Source: Streptomyces lomondensis
GTDB lineage: Bacteria; Actinomycetota; Actinomycetes; Streptomycetales; Streptomycetaceae
DNA length: 64,000 nucleotides
Direction of reading: 5' to 3'
Assembly (NCBI RefSeq): GCF_014651035.1
Contig: NZ_BMWC01000004.1
Span: forward strand, 434,001 to 498,000
The translations under genes were made by a program, and so were the position numbers. Of the stretch, positions 1 to 8,500 are shown one piece after another. Below the pieces are notes generated by a model. That model had not been told where the DNA came from. It searched no databases and saw nothing but the letters and a program-made list of their open reading frames with translations. Position 1 is the stretch's first letter, and every line of letters starts with the position of its first letter.

Positions 1-1
1 G

Positions 2-226
2 GCCGACTACTTCCGCAAGGCCGGGGGCCCCGAGGGCCCGACGTCGGCGGCTGCGATCCTTGTGGTGAAGGCACTGGTGCACGACGCGATGCGCGCCGAG
101 CGACCCAACGCGAAGTTCGCGGGCTTCACCGACGTCAAGGACCTGGCCGAGGCCATCACCGGGGTCTGGGAGAAGCCCGCCGCCGAAGTGAACGGAAACC
201 GTCTGTGGCTCACCGAGAAGCCGTGA
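2..226 (+). CDS. SDR-family oxidoreductase, C-terminal fragment
   Basis: The window opens inside this gene; 74 residues and the TGA are visible. The segment ends with an alpha-helical stretch and a short strand (FTDVKDLAEAITGVW, then NGNRLWLTEKP), as in the C-terminal end of classical short-chain dehydrogenases. The NAD(P)-binding and catalytic YxxxK parts lie upstream of the window, so substrate and cofactor cannot be judged. The stop codon overlaps the next start (GTGA), indicating translational coupling to the threonine aldolase gene. Confidence 0.6.
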   Translation, partial: ADYFRKAGGPEGPTSAAAILVVKALVHDAMRAERPNAKFAGFTDVKDLAEAITGVWEKPAAEVNGNRLWLTEKP

Positions 227-1293
227 ACCCGCCGAAGACCGACGCCCGTCGCCACCACGACCCCGAGGTCCGCGGTTTCGCCAGCGACAACTACGCCGGC
301 GCCCACCCGGAGGTGCTCGCCGCCCTGGCCCTGGCCAACGGCGGGCATCAGGTCGCCTACGGCGAGGACGCGTACACCGAGAACCTCCAGAGTGTCGTCC
401 GCAGCCACTTCGGGCCCACGGCCGAGGCGTTCCCAGTCTTCAACGGCACCGGCGCCAACGTCGTCGCCCTCCAGGCGGTCACCGACCGCTGGGGCGCGGT
501 GATCTGCGCGGAGAGCGCCCACATCCACGTCGACGAGTGCGGGGCGCCCGAGCGGGTGGGCGGACTGAAGCTGCTCACCGTCCCGACGCCGGACGGCAAG
601 CTCACCCCCGAGCTGATCGACCGGCAGGCGTACGGCTGGGACGACGAGCACCGCGCGATGCCGCAGGTCGTCTCGATCACCCAGGCCACCGAACTGGGCA
701 CGGTCTACACGCCGGACGAGATACGCGCCCTGTGCGACCACGCCCACGCGCACGGCATGAAGGTCCACCTGGACGGCTCCCGGCTGGCCAACGCCGCCGC
801 CACCCTGGACGTCCCGATGCGCACGCTCACCAACGCGGCCGGCGTCGACATCCTCTCCCTGGGCGGCACGAAGAACGGCGCCCTGTTCGGCGAGGGGGTC
901 GTGGTCCTGAACCAGGACGCCGTCAGCCACATGAAGCACCTGCGCAAGCTGTCCATGCAGCTCGCCTCCAAGATGCGGTTCGTGTCGGTGCAGCTGGAGG
1001 CCCTGCTCGCCCGGGACCTGTGGCTGCGCAACGCCCGGCACGCCAACGAGATGGCCCAGCGCCTCGCCGAGGGCGTACGGGCGGTGCACGGTGTGGAGAT
1101 CCTCCACCCGGTGCAGGCCAACGCGGTCTTCGCCCGCCTGCCGCACGACGTGACCGAGCGCCTCCAGAAGCGGTTCCGCTTCTACTTCTGGGACGAGGCC
1201 GCGGGCGACGTCCGCTGGATGTGCGCCTTCGACACGACCGAGGAGGACGTGGACGCGTTCGTGGCGGCACTGAAGGAGGAGATGGCCCGCTGA
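223..1293 (+). CDS. Low-specificity threonine aldolase / beta-eliminating lyase family PLP enzyme
   Basis: Fold-type I PLP enzyme of 356 aa, the usual length for threonine aldolases, which split L-threonine or L-allo-threonine to glycine and acetaldehyde. The SLGGTKNG motif near residue 217 carries the PLP-binding lysine, and HLDGSRLANA near residue 185 is the conserved substrate and cofactor binding segment. I chose GTG 223, which overlaps the TGA of the SDR gene. An in-frame GTG at 205 lies inside the upstream gene and adds only six residues. The protein is predicted cytosolic. Other beta-eliminating lyases of the family are possible, so stereospecificity is not assignable. Confidence 0.88.
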   Translation: MNPPKTDARRHHDPEVRGFASDNYAGAHPEVLAALALANGGHQVAYGEDAYTENLQSVVRSHFGPTAEAFPVFNGTGANVVALQAVTDRWGAVICAESAHIHVDECGAPERVGGLKLLTVPTPDGKLTPELIDRQAYGWDDEHRAMPQVVSITQATELGTVYTPDEIRALCDHAHAHGMKVHLDGSRLANAAATLDVPMRTLTNAAGVDILSLGGTKNGALFGEGVVVLNQDAVSHMKHLRKLSMQLASKMRFVSVQLEALLARDLWLRNARHANEMAQRLAEGVRAVHGVEILHPVQANAVFARLPHDVTERLQKRFRFYFWDEAAGDVRWMCAFDTTEEDVDAFVAALKEEMAR

Positions 1294-1318
1294 GGGCCAT
1301 CCCCCCGCCGGGGTGCTG

Positions 1319-2686
1319 TCAGTTGACGACGATCCGCGCGCTGTTGTTGCGCAGGTTCGGGTCGAACTCCCGGATGCTCAGCTCGGGATCGTCGTTGACG
1401 GTGGCCACGGTGGCCTGCGCCCCGCGCACCAGCCGGTCGATCCGCAGGGGGATGTCGAAGGTGTACGACGCCTTGTCGTGCAGGTAGATCGGCGTCTTGC
1501 AGTAGTACGTCGCGGGGGAGGCGCCGTCGGCCGACGCCCAGCAGTCCTCCTCCGGCGGGAGCATGACCGTGGTGCCCTCCGGCGCCTGGAACCGCACCGT
1601 CGCCACGGCCGCTCCCGCGCCCAGCGACGCCACCCAGGCCGGGCCGCGGTTGTGGACGGTGACCTGGGCCGTCACGGTGTCGCCCGCGGCCCCGCCCACC
1701 TTGCTGCCGGTGAGCTTCAGGTCGGCGGTGTTCCGGGCCTCGAGGATGACGCTCCCGTAGTTGTCCTGCGGATCGATGTCGGGATCGGCGGCCGCGGCCC
1801 GGGCGGCCAGGGGGCGCAGGTTCAGTTCCGAGCCCGTTCCCCCGGTCCACGTCCACTCGCCGCGGGCCTCCTGGAGCGCCTCGTCCGAGTAGGGCTGGAC
1901 GACGTGGTCGAACCGCTCGTACAGCGCGTTCCGCCCGACGCCGAGTCGCGTGACCAGCGCGTACCGCTGCCCCGGCGCCACCGCCTCGTCCAGCACGCAC
2001 AGGGCGGAGGTGCCCCTGGCGTCCGCCCGGTACTCGCAGTTCGCGTGCCGCTCCTTGAAGCGCAGGCCGTACGAGGCGTCGAGGTGCAGCAGCGTGCGCT
2101 CGGCGGTGCGGTTGCCGCTGTTGGACAGCGTCGCCCGCAGGCTCGTCTCCGTGCCCGGCCTGAGGTCCCGCTGGTCGTCGACCTGGCCGATCCCGAGATC
2201 CGGCCCGTTGCCCACGCCGACCCGGGTCTCTCCGGCGTGGGACGTCAGGTCACCGGCGGCGGCCGAGTAGCGCACGTACCCCGAGTCGCCCGCGTCCGCC
2301 CCGGGCAGCGCGCGCAGCCCGAATGAGGCGGCCGGCACGCTCTCCGTTCCGTCGGGCATCTCCGGGAACGCGCAGACCGCCCTGACCTCCGACTCGGGCA
2401 CGCAGTTCGCGGGCCAGGACACCCGCGCGAAGGCGGCGACCTCGCTCACGTCGACCGTCAACCGCCCCGCCGGCACCCTGCCGTCGGCGACATCGCGGCT
2501 GACCCGCACGTCCAGGGTGCGCTCACGCGCGCTGCCGTCCTCGTCCGCGCCGGGCAGCACCGTCTCGTACGGTGCGCTGATCCACAACTCGTTCTCCAGG
2601 GCGTACGCGGGCCCGGCCGCCGCTCCCGCCGCCGCGAGGGCGCAACCGGCGAGCGCCACGCCCAGCAGGCGCTGTAGGTGCTTCAT
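1319..2686 (-). CDS. Secreted protein with repeated beta-sandwich (DUF11/CARDB-like) domains
   Basis: A protein of 455 aa. The start ATG at 2686 follows AAGGAG. An earlier in-frame start would add 17 residues without signal character. Residues 1-30 form a Sec signal peptide (MKHLQRLLGVALAGC, then an Ala-rich stretch ending PAYA). The mature part is rich in beta-strand sequence, with phrases such as VTAQVTVHNRGPAW and LRATLSNSGNRTAE that resemble DUF11/CARDB cell-surface domains. Cysteines occur in pairs, suggesting disulfides. There is no sortase or transmembrane tail, so it is probably exported and released. It is convergent with the aldolase gene. The function is unknown. Confidence 0.7.
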   Translation of the reverse strand: MKHLQRLLGVALAGCALAAAGAAAGPAYALENELWISAPYETVLPGADEDGSARERTLDVRVSRDVADGRVPAGRLTVDVSEVAAFARVSWPANCVPESEVRAVCAFPEMPDGTESVPAASFGLRALPGADAGDSGYVRYSAAAGDLTSHAGETRVGVGNGPDLGIGQVDDQRDLRPGTETSLRATLSNSGNRTAERTLLHLDASYGLRFKERHANCEYRADARGTSALCVLDEAVAPGQRYALVTRLGVGRNALYERFDHVVQPYSDEALQEARGEWTWTGGTGSELNLRPLAARAAAADPDIDPQDNYGSVILEARNTADLKLTGSKVGGAAGDTVTAQVTVHNRGPAWVASLGAGAAVATVRFQAPEGTTVMLPPEEDCWASADGASPATYYCKTPIYLHDKASYTFDIPLRIDRLVRGAQATVATVNDDPELSIREFDPNLRNNSARIVVN

Positions 2687-2819
2687 GCCGTCTCCTTGTC
2701 GCTGATCTGCCGAGCCCAGACCCGTGGAGGGCGGCAAGGGTTGTGGCGGGTCGCGGGGTTGCGGCGGAGTTCAGCCGTTCTTCGCGCGATGCATACATAT
2801 GCGAGCGAGGGAAAAGTCA

Positions 2820-2849
2820 TTGACCGGGGAGTGGATCTCTCCCTATGCT
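2820..2849 (+). promoter_or_regulatory. Sigma70-type promoter of a leaderless gene
   Basis: TTGACC at 2820-2825 and TATGCT at 2844-2849 are separated by 18 bp. The ATG of the transglutaminase-like gene starts 8 nt after the -10 box, so the mRNA probably begins at or next to the start codon. This placement decided the start at 2858, against a longer frame that runs 60 codons upstream. Confidence 0.7.
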
Positions 2850-2857
2850 CGGGCCGC

Positions 2858-3430
2858 ATGCAGCTGATCCAGGAAACCCTCGACCTGTCCGCCTGCTTGG
2901 CCGCCGACGAGGCGATAGACCATCACCACCCGCTGGTGCGCGAGACGGCCGCGAAGCTCGCCGACGGTGTGGCGAACTCGTATGAGTATGCGCGGGCGGC
3001 GTTCGAATTCGTGCGCGACACCATCCCGCACTCGCAGGACTCCGGCGACCTCCGGGTCACCTGGCGCGCCTCCGATGTCCTGGAACAGCGCACCGGCATC
3101 TGCTACGCCAAGGCCCACGCGCTCGCCGCGCTGCTGCGGGCGGAGGACATCCCGACCGCGCTCTGCTATCAGAAGTTCGACGAGGTGCACGGCCTGGTCG
3201 CCGTGCGGTTCAACGGCGCCTGGCACCGGCAGGACCCTCGGGGCAACAAGCCGGGTGTGGACGCGCAGTTCTCCCTGGACGGGGAACAGCTCGCCTTCAC
3301 GCCCGACCCAGCGTCCAATGAACTGGACTATCCAGTCCTGTATGCTGCACCACACCCGGTCGTGCTCGACACCCTCAAAGCGGCTCGCGACCGGCCCCAC
3401 CTGTGGCAGACGCTCCCCACCGCACTCTGA
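2858..3430 (+). CDS. Transglutaminase-like (papain-fold) protein
   Basis: A protein of 190 aa. The three catalytic-type residues of the transglutaminase core are visible: Cys in RTGICYAKAHALAALLRA (about residue 80), His in DEVHGLVAV (about 110) and Asp in RQDPRG (about 125). Bacterial members of this family are usually peptidases or amide hydrolases rather than cross-linkers, and their substrates are mostly unknown. There is no signal peptide, so it is cytosolic. It lies 12 nt upstream of the B3/4-domain gene, a likely operon. Transcription is probably leaderless from the promoter at 2820-2849. Confidence 0.8.
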   Translation: MQLIQETLDLSACLAADEAIDHHHPLVRETAAKLADGVANSYEYARAAFEFVRDTIPHSQDSGDLRVTWRASDVLEQRTGICYAKAHALAALLRAEDIPTALCYQKFDEVHGLVAVRFNGAWHRQDPRGNKPGVDAQFSLDGEQLAFTPDPASNELDYPVLYAAPHPVVLDTLKAARDRPHLWQTLPTAL

Positions 3431-3442
3431 GGCAAGCCCACC

Positions 3443-3980
3443 ATGACTCTCACGCTGACCGTGTCCGACGACGTACGCGCCCTCGCGCCCGGCTTCACAC
3501 ACGTCGCGATCGAGGCGCACGGCCTGGTCAACGGACCGAGCACCGACGCCGGTTCGGCACTCCTGGGCGACGCGGCCCGCCGGCTCGCGGCCCGGCTGGA
3601 CGGCCGCGCCCCGCACGAGGACCCGCACATGGCCGCCTGGCGCGAGGCCTACACCGCCTTCGGCGCCAAGCCGTCCCGTACGCGCAACTCCGCGGAGGCA
3701 CTGGCCAAGAGGGCCCTCTCGGAAGCGGGCCTGCCCCGCATCAACCTGCTCGTCGACCTCTACAACGCCGTCAGCGTCGCCCATCTGATCCCCGTCGGGG
3801 GCGAGGACATCGACCGCATCCAGGGCGGCATGCGCCTGGTCGGGCATCTTCCTGCTGGAGAGCATGGCCCCGATGCCGGTCGCCGAGGTGGTGGAGGCAG
3901 CCGCCGAACTCGCCGAACTGCTGGAGAAGTTCAACCCGGGAGCGGACATCGACGTACGCGCTCCCGAGTCCTCCGCCTGA
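3443..3980 (+). pseudogene. B3/4 (tRNA-editing-like) domain protein, broken by internal out-of-frame deletion
   Basis: The first 134 codons match the N-terminal two thirds of B3/4 domain proteins, the stand-alone relatives of the phenylalanyl-tRNA synthetase beta-chain editing module (NSAEALAKRAL, NLLVDLYNAVSVAHLIPVGGED, GGMRLV). Immediately after GGMRLV, near 3840, the reading changes frame. The C-terminal helix of the family then appears in another frame (GIFLLESMAPMPV through NPGADIDV to TGA 3978-3980). About 60 codons between these parts are missing. The natural frame reads on into low-complexity Gly/Arg sequence, so the product is not functional as written. It is coupled to the transglutaminase-like gene. 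Confidence 0.75.
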
Positions 3981-3996
3981 GCCCGGGCCCCGGGCG

Positions 3997-4725
3997 TCAG
4001 CGCGCCTCGGCCTGCCGCACCTGCTCCGGCGTCGGCGCCGTGCCGCCGAGGTGGGCCGGCATCCACCAGGTGTCCTCCGGGCCCTTCGGGCGCACCGGGT
4101 AGGCGCGCTGGGCGGCCTCCAGGAGCTCCTGGACGCGCTCGCGCAGCTGGCGCGTGATCGCACCCGCGTACTTGTCGCGGGAGGCCTCGATCGCCTCGCC
4201 GACCCGGATCGTGACGGGGATGTGGCTGCGCTTGAAGTTGCGCGGGTGGCCCTTGGTCCACAGCCGCTGGGTGCCCCACACCGCCATCGGGATCAGCGGG
4301 ACGCCGGCGTCCTGGGCCAGGCGCGCGGCGCCCGACTTGAAGCTCTTCAGCGTGAACGACGGCGAGATGGTCGCCTCCGGGAAGACGCCGACGATCTCGC
4401 CCGACCGCAGCGAGTCCAGGGCGTGCGCGTACGCCGCCTCGCCCTGCTTGCGGTCCACGGGGATGTGCTTCATGCCGCGCATCAGCGGACCCGAGATCCG
4501 GTGGCGGAAGACGGACTCCTTCGCCATGAAGCGCACGAGACGTTTCTGCGGCAGTGCCGCCAGGCCGTTGAAGACGAAGTCCAGATAGCTGATGTGGTTG
4601 CTCACCAGCACGGCGCCGCCCGAGCGCGGGATGTTCTCCGAACCCTGGCAGTCGATCTTGAGGTCCCACACCTTGAACAGCGTGCGGGCGAAACCGACGA
4701 CGGGACGGTAGACGAGCTCTGCCAT
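3997..4725 (-). CDS. 1-acyl-sn-glycerol-3-phosphate acyltransferase (PlsC family)
   Basis: A protein of 242 aa. The LPLAT signature is complete: NHISYLD (block I, NHx4D-type, near residue 43), the FPEAT block near residue 124, and VPLIPMAVWG downstream. The enzyme adds a second acyl chain to lysophosphatidic acid, or a related acceptor, at the inner face of the membrane. The ATG at 4725 has an AGGAAGGG stretch some 15 nt upstream, somewhat far. A 7-bp palindrome lies 60 nt upstream and may regulate it. Streptomycetes have several paralogues, so its exact acceptor is not known. Confidence 0.88.
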   Translation of the reverse strand: MAELVYRPVVGFARTLFKVWDLKIDCQGSENIPRSGGAVLVSNHISYLDFVFNGLAALPQKRLVRFMAKESVFRHRISGPLMRGMKHIPVDRKQGEAAYAHALDSLRSGEIVGVFPEATISPSFTLKSFKSGAARLAQDAGVPLIPMAVWGTQRLWTKGHPRNFKRSHIPVTIRVGEAIEASRDKYAGAITRQLRERVQELLEAAQRAYPVRPKGPEDTWWMPAHLGGTAPTPEQVRQAEAR

Positions 4726-4784
4726 GGGCGGTTCGGACCCTTCCTGCTCGGCCTGGGAAGGGATTCCCAGCGGACAAGTTACGC

Positions 4785-4802
4785 AGCCGTAGGTTTACGG
4801 CT
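4785..4802. promoter_or_regulatory. Inverted repeat upstream of the acyltransferase gene
   Basis: AGCCGTA-ggtt-TACGGCT is a perfect 7-bp inverted repeat in the 186-bp gap between the DUF4395 and acyltransferase genes, about 60 bp before the acyltransferase start. An operator is more likely than a terminator, because no run of T follows and it sits at promoter distance. The binding protein is unknown. Confidence 0.4.
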
Positions 4803-4911
4803 TGTCGCAGATCGTGCCCCAAGAACGGCCGGGTAGCCAGTCCTCGTGCCCGTGGTGGGAGAGATTCTCGTCACGTCGCCGCCGGATCCACCTCGTGCTT
4901 TTACGCCCGCA

Positions 4912-5328
4912 TTACTCCGCGCGGACGGTCATCCGCCGCACGAGCAGGTACAACTCGCAGCCCAGGCAGTACCCGAACGCGGCGTTCAGGAAGGCGGCGG
5001 CGAGCGCGGCGCCGGTCGCCGCGAGGCCCAGCCAGCCGGGGCCCAGGGTGTAGCCGACGAGCCCCAGGCCGGCGAAGAGCAGCCCCACCGCCTGGGCGAA
5101 GCGCGGCGGTTCGGGCGCCTCGAACTCGGTCGGCGGCCCGAGCCGCGGCCGGACGGCCTTGCGGAACAGCCGGCCGTACGGCGACCGGCTCACCCCGCCG
5201 GCCGCGCCCAGCAGGAACGCCAGCACCTGCCAGGCCAGCAGCCACGCGCTCCCCGTGACCAGAACGACCGCCAGGACGGCGGTCGTCACGGCCGCGCCGA
5301 AGCGCGGTCCTCGTGCGTCGATGTCCAT
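4912..5328 (-). CDS. DUF4395 membrane protein
   Basis: A protein of 138 aa with hydrophobic segments near residues 12-45 and 85-125, plus the FLNAAFGYCLGCELY block whose CxxC pair (Cys-Leu-Gly-Cys) is typical of DUF4395. In actinomycetes this family sits beside thioredoxin-like genes, as here (divergent, 78 bp apart), so a role in membrane-linked thiol chemistry is a reasonable inference. The ATG at 5328 begins the family-like part. Upstream in-frame sequence is low complexity. No strong ribosome site precedes it. Confidence 0.75.
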   Translation of the reverse strand: MDIDARGPRFGAAVTTAVLAVVLVTGSAWLLAWQVLAFLLGAAGGVSRSPYGRLFRKAVRPRLGPPTEFEAPEPPRFAQAVGLLFAGLGLVGYTLGPGWLGLAATGAALAAAFLNAAFGYCLGCELYLLVRRMTVRAE

Positions 5329-5406
5329 GGGAGCCAAGCATTCCGCAACGCGGCTCCGCAGGGAGGGCGGGAATCTTTGCGGTCTCGTGAACGCTTGCAG
5401 GAGGTG

Positions 5407-5820
5407 ATGACCGGACTGGTGGTGTGCGTACTGGTGCTCGCGGCGGCGAGCGCCTACGGAGTGCTGCGACGGCGGCGGAGCGGGAGAGTGCGGGTGCGCG
5501 GGCGGGACGACGGCAAGCGGCTCGATGCGGCGGAGCTGGGCGCGGAACTCGGGGAGCGGGCCACGCTCGTGCAGTTCTCCAGCGCCTTCTGCGCGCCCTG
5601 CCGGGCGACCCGGCGGGTCCTCGGCGAGGTCGCGGGACTGGTCCCGGGCGTGACCCACGTCGAGATCGACGCCGAGGCCCACCTGGACCTGGTCCGCCGG
5701 CTGGACATCCTCAAGACCCCGACCGTGCTGGTCCTCGACGCCGACGGCCGGGTGGTGCGACGGGCCACCGGCCAGCCGCGCAAGGCCGACGTGATCGCCG
5801 CGCTGGGGGAAGCGGTGTGA
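5407..5820 (+). CDS. Membrane-anchored thioredoxin-like protein
   Basis: A protein of 137 aa. One N-terminal transmembrane helix (TGLVVCVLVLAAASAYGVL) is followed by an Arg-rich stop-transfer and a thioredoxin domain with the active site FCAPC near residue 62. Pro in the KTPTVLVL cis-proline loop is present. The fold is short but complete. Start ATG 5407 follows the strong GCAGGAGGT. It is divergent from the DUF4395 gene, a common pairing that suggests shared redox work at the membrane. The positive-inside rule suggests that the thioredoxin domain faces the cytoplasm, but the topology is not certain. Confidence 0.82.
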   Translation: MTGLVVCVLVLAAASAYGVLRRRRSGRVRVRGRDDGKRLDAAELGAELGERATLVQFSSAFCAPCRATRRVLGEVAGLVPGVTHVEIDAEAHLDLVRRLDILKTPTVLVLDADGRVVRRATGQPRKADVIAALGEAV

Positions 5821-5926
5821 GGGTCCTGCGGGGTGCGGCGCAAGAGGCGGGGCACCGCCAGTGAGCCATCTCCCACATCACGGAACGAACTTGACTGTGC
5901 CTACCATTTATCGTCAGCCTGACCCC

Positions 5927-6418
5927 ATGCCTGCGGACCTCCTCGCCACGACCGACCTCCTGCGCTCGGTCTTCCGGCGGCACGCGGCGGGAGTCGCCGT
6001 CATCACCGCCCGTGGCGACACCGGTCCGGTGGGCTTCACCGCCACCTCCCTCACCTCCGTCTCCGCCGAGCCGCCCCTGCTCTCCTTCGGCACCGGCACC
6101 GGCGCCTCCAGCTGGCCCGCGCTCGCGTCGGCCGGCCATGTCGGCGTCCACGTCCTCGGCGAGCACCAGCAGGAGCTGGCCGCCACCTTCGCCCGCAGCG
6201 GGGCCGACCGCTTCGCGGCGCCCACCGTCTGGCGCGAGGGGCCCGAGGGCGTCCCCGTGCTCGACGGTGTGCTCGCCTGGCTGGTGGGCCGGGTCGTCGC
6301 GCGCGTGCCCGCCGGAGACCACCGGATCGTGATCGCCGAGGTCGTGCACGGCGACCCCACGGGCACCGGCCGCCCGCTCCTCTACCACCAGGGGCGTTTC
6401 CAGCGTCTGCGCGACTGA
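5927..6418 (+). CDS. Flavin reductase-like FMN-binding protein
   Basis: A protein of 163 aa with the split-barrel flavin reductase layout: GVAVITAR, GFTATSLTSVSAEPPLLSFG (the FMN-binding GxTxxS segment) and HHQGRF-like C-terminal residues. Such proteins supply reduced flavin to a monooxygenase or act directly on small substrates. Start ATG 5927 was chosen over an in-frame GTG at 5861. TTGACT lies at 5891-5896 and a weak CAGCCT -10 element at 5915-5920, 6 nt before the ATG, so the transcript is likely leaderless. No partner oxygenase lies next to it. Confidence 0.8.
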   Translation: MPADLLATTDLLRSVFRRHAAGVAVITARGDTGPVGFTATSLTSVSAEPPLLSFGTGTGASSWPALASAGHVGVHVLGEHQQELAATFARSGADRFAAPTVWREGPEGVPVLDGVLAWLVGRVVARVPAGDHRIVIAEVVHGDPTGTGRPLLYHQGRFQRLRD

Positions 6419-6584
6419 GCCGCGTGTCCCCCTGGGCTGCGTGACCGTCGAGTTCCGGTTACGCTGCGTTGCGAAGGTCACAGTTCAAAGCGCTTGCTTA
6501 GCGGGAACGAACTGGGTGTACTGACGAGTAATATTTCGCTCGGAGCGTGGGTTGCCCCGACCGGGATCGGCCGCTTGTGGCGCC

Positions 6585-6606
6585 TATGCTGCCTGCAAGA
6601 GGCAGC
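6585..6606 (+). promoter_or_regulatory. Probable -10 box and overlapping inverted repeat before etfB
   Basis: TATGCT at 6585-6590 is a good -10 box, without an obvious -35. It overlaps a perfect 7-bp inverted repeat GCTGCCT-gcaag-AGGCAGC (6588-6606) that would cover the transcription start, a position suited to an operator or a 5' mRNA hairpin. Further upstream, AAGCGCTT at 6488-6495 is a second palindromic element. The 219-bp gap holds no gene. Confidence 0.45.
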
Positions 6607-6637
6607 CGAGAAATGACGATGCAGTAGGAGAGCCGGC

Positions 6638-7426
6638 GTGAGCTTGAGGATCGTTGTCACTGTGAAGTACGTGCCCGACGCCACTGGCGACCGGCACTTC
6701 GCCGATGACCTGACCGTCGACCGGGACGACGTGGACGGTCTGCTCTCCGAGCTCGACGAGTACGCGGTCGAGCAGGCGCTGCAGATCTCCGAGAACTCCG
6801 ACGACGACGTGGAGATCACCGTCCTCACGGTGGGCCCCGAGGACGCCAAGGACGCCCTGCGCAAGGCGCTGTCCATGGGCGCCGACAAGGCCATCCACGT
6901 CGAGGACGACGACATCCACGGCACCGACGCCATCGGCACCTCCCTGATCCTGGCCAAGGCGATCGAGAAGGCCGGCTACGACCTGGTCATCTCCGGCATG
7001 GCCTCCACCGACGGCACCATGGGCGTCGTGCCCGCGCTGCTCGCCGAGCGCCTGGGCGTCCCGCAGGTCACCCTGCTCTCCGAGGTCTCCGTCGAGGACG
7101 GCACGGTCAAGGGCCGGCGCGACGGCGACGCCGCTTCCGAGAACCTGGAGGCGTCCCTGCCGGCGGTCGTGTCGGTGACCGACCAGTCGGGCGAGGCGCG
7201 CTACCCCTCCTTCAAGGGCATCATGGCGGCCAAGAAGAAGCCGGTGGAGTCCTGGGACCTGTCGGACCTGGACATCGAGGCCGAGGAGGTCGGCCTGGAG
7301 GGCGCCTACACCACGGTCGACTCCGCGGCCGAGCGCCCGGCCCGTACCGCGGGCACGATCGTCAAGGACGAGGGCGAGGGCGGCAAGCAGCTCGCTGAGT
7401 TCCTCGCGGGCCAGAAGTTCATCTGA
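6638..7426 (+). CDS. etfB: Electron transfer flavoprotein beta subunit
   Basis: A protein of 262 aa, the normal ETF-beta length. It has the N-terminal VKYVPDATGD start, DEYAVEQAL and the AMP-binding region, and the family stretch ISGMASTDGTMGVVPALLAERLGVPQVTL. The heterodimer with EtfA collects electrons from acyl-CoA dehydrogenases and passes them to ETF-quinone oxidoreductase. GTG 6638 follows TAGGAG. etfA follows after 55 nt in the same operon. It is cytosolic. Confidence 0.95.
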   Translation: MSLRIVVTVKYVPDATGDRHFADDLTVDRDDVDGLLSELDEYAVEQALQISENSDDDVEITVLTVGPEDAKDALRKALSMGADKAIHVEDDDIHGTDAIGTSLILAKAIEKAGYDLVISGMASTDGTMGVVPALLAERLGVPQVTLLSEVSVEDGTVKGRRDGDAASENLEASLPAVVSVTDQSGEARYPSFKGIMAAKKKPVESWDLSDLDIEAEEVGLEGAYTTVDSAAERPARTAGTIVKDEGEGGKQLAEFLAGQKFI

Positions 7427-7481
7427 GCCCGGCATTCGCTGACCGCCCCTCATCTTTCGCAAGCAGGAGAGAAGAAGTCCC

Positions 7482-8444
7482 ATGGCTGAAGTTCTCGTCT
7501 ACGTCGACCACGTGGACGGTGCCGTCCGCAAGCCCACCCTGGAGCTGCTGACCCTCGCCCGCCGCATCGGCGAGCCGGTCGCCGTCGCGCTGGGCAACGG
7601 CGCCGCCGACACCGCCGCCACGCTCGCCGAGCACGGCGCGGTCAAGGTCCTCACCCACGAGGCCGCCGAGTACGCCGACTACCTGGTCGTACCGAAGGTG
7701 GACGCCCTCCAGGCCGCCCACGAGGCCGTCTCCCCGGCCGCCGTGCTGGTGCCGTCCTCCGCCGAGGGCAAGGAGATCGCCGCGCGTCTGGCGCTGCGCC
7801 TGGGCTCGGGCATCATCACCGACGCCGTCGACCTGGAGGCCGGTGACGAGGGCCCGGTGGCCACGCAGTCGGTGTTCGCCGCCTCCTTCACCACCAAGTC
7901 CCGTGTCTCCAAGGGCACCCCGGTCATCACGGTCAAGCCCAACAGCGCCGCCGTCGAGGCCGCCCCGGCCGCCGGTGCCGTCGAGGCCCTGAACGTGTCC
8001 TTCTCCGCGCAGGCCACCGGCACCAAGGTCACCGGCCGCACGCCGCGTGAGTCGACGGGCCGCCCGGAGCTGACCGAGGCCGCGATCGTGGTCTCCGGCG
8101 GCCGTGGCGTCAACGGCGCGGAGAACTTCGCGATCATCGAGGCGCTCGCCGACTCCCTCGGTGCCGCCGTGGGTGCCTCGCGCGCCGCCGTGGACGCGGG
8201 CTGGTACCCGCACACCAACCAGGTCGGCCAGACCGGCAAGTCGGTCTCGCCGCAGCTGTACATCGCCTCCGGCATCTCCGGCGCGATCCAGCACCGCGCC
8301 GGTATGCAGACCTCGAAGACGATCGTGGCGATCAACAAGGACGCCGAGGCCCCGATCTTCGACCTCGTCGACTACGGCGTCGTCGGCGACCTCTTCGACG
8401 TCGTCCCGCAGCTCACCGAGGAGATCAAGGCCCGCAAGGGCTGA
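7482..8444 (+). CDS. etfA: Electron transfer flavoprotein alpha subunit
   Basis: A protein of 320 aa. The C-terminal FAD-binding signature is complete (LYIASGISGAIQH, TIVAINKDAEAPIF, DYGVVGD). The N-terminal half is the ETF alpha/beta-like domain (VYVDHVDGAVRKPTLELL). It forms the FAD-bearing half of the ETF heterodimer with the product of the upstream gene. A strong CAGGAGAG precedes the ATG at 7482. A 13-bp terminator hairpin follows 19 nt after the stop. Confidence 0.95.
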   Translation: MAEVLVYVDHVDGAVRKPTLELLTLARRIGEPVAVALGNGAADTAATLAEHGAVKVLTHEAAEYADYLVVPKVDALQAAHEAVSPAAVLVPSSAEGKEIAARLALRLGSGIITDAVDLEAGDEGPVATQSVFAASFTTKSRVSKGTPVITVKPNSAAVEAAPAAGAVEALNVSFSAQATGTKVTGRTPRESTGRPELTEAAIVVSGGRGVNGAENFAIIEALADSLGAAVGASRAAVDAGWYPHTNQVGQTGKSVSPQLYIASGISGAIQHRAGMQTSKTIVAINKDAEAPIFDLVDYGVVGDLFDVVPQLTEEIKARKG

Positions 8445-8463
8445 TCGCCTCCCGGCCGCGGCA

Positions 8464-8494
8464 GGCCCCCGTGACCACGCCGGTCACGGGGGCC
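8464..8494. terminator. Terminator hairpin between etfA and a convergent gene
   Basis: A perfect 13-bp stem (GGCCCCCGTGACC and its complement) around a 5-nt loop. There is no T-run, as is usual in Streptomyces. It lies between two convergent stop codons and can serve both strands. Confidence 0.85.
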
Positions 8495-8500
8495 TCGTCG

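Noticed and set aside
3981..3995. GCCCGGGCCCCGGGC palindrome after the B3/4 pseudogene, considered as a terminator
   Set aside because: One-base centre leaves no workable loop and the stem would have to open; could help termination but cannot be supported.
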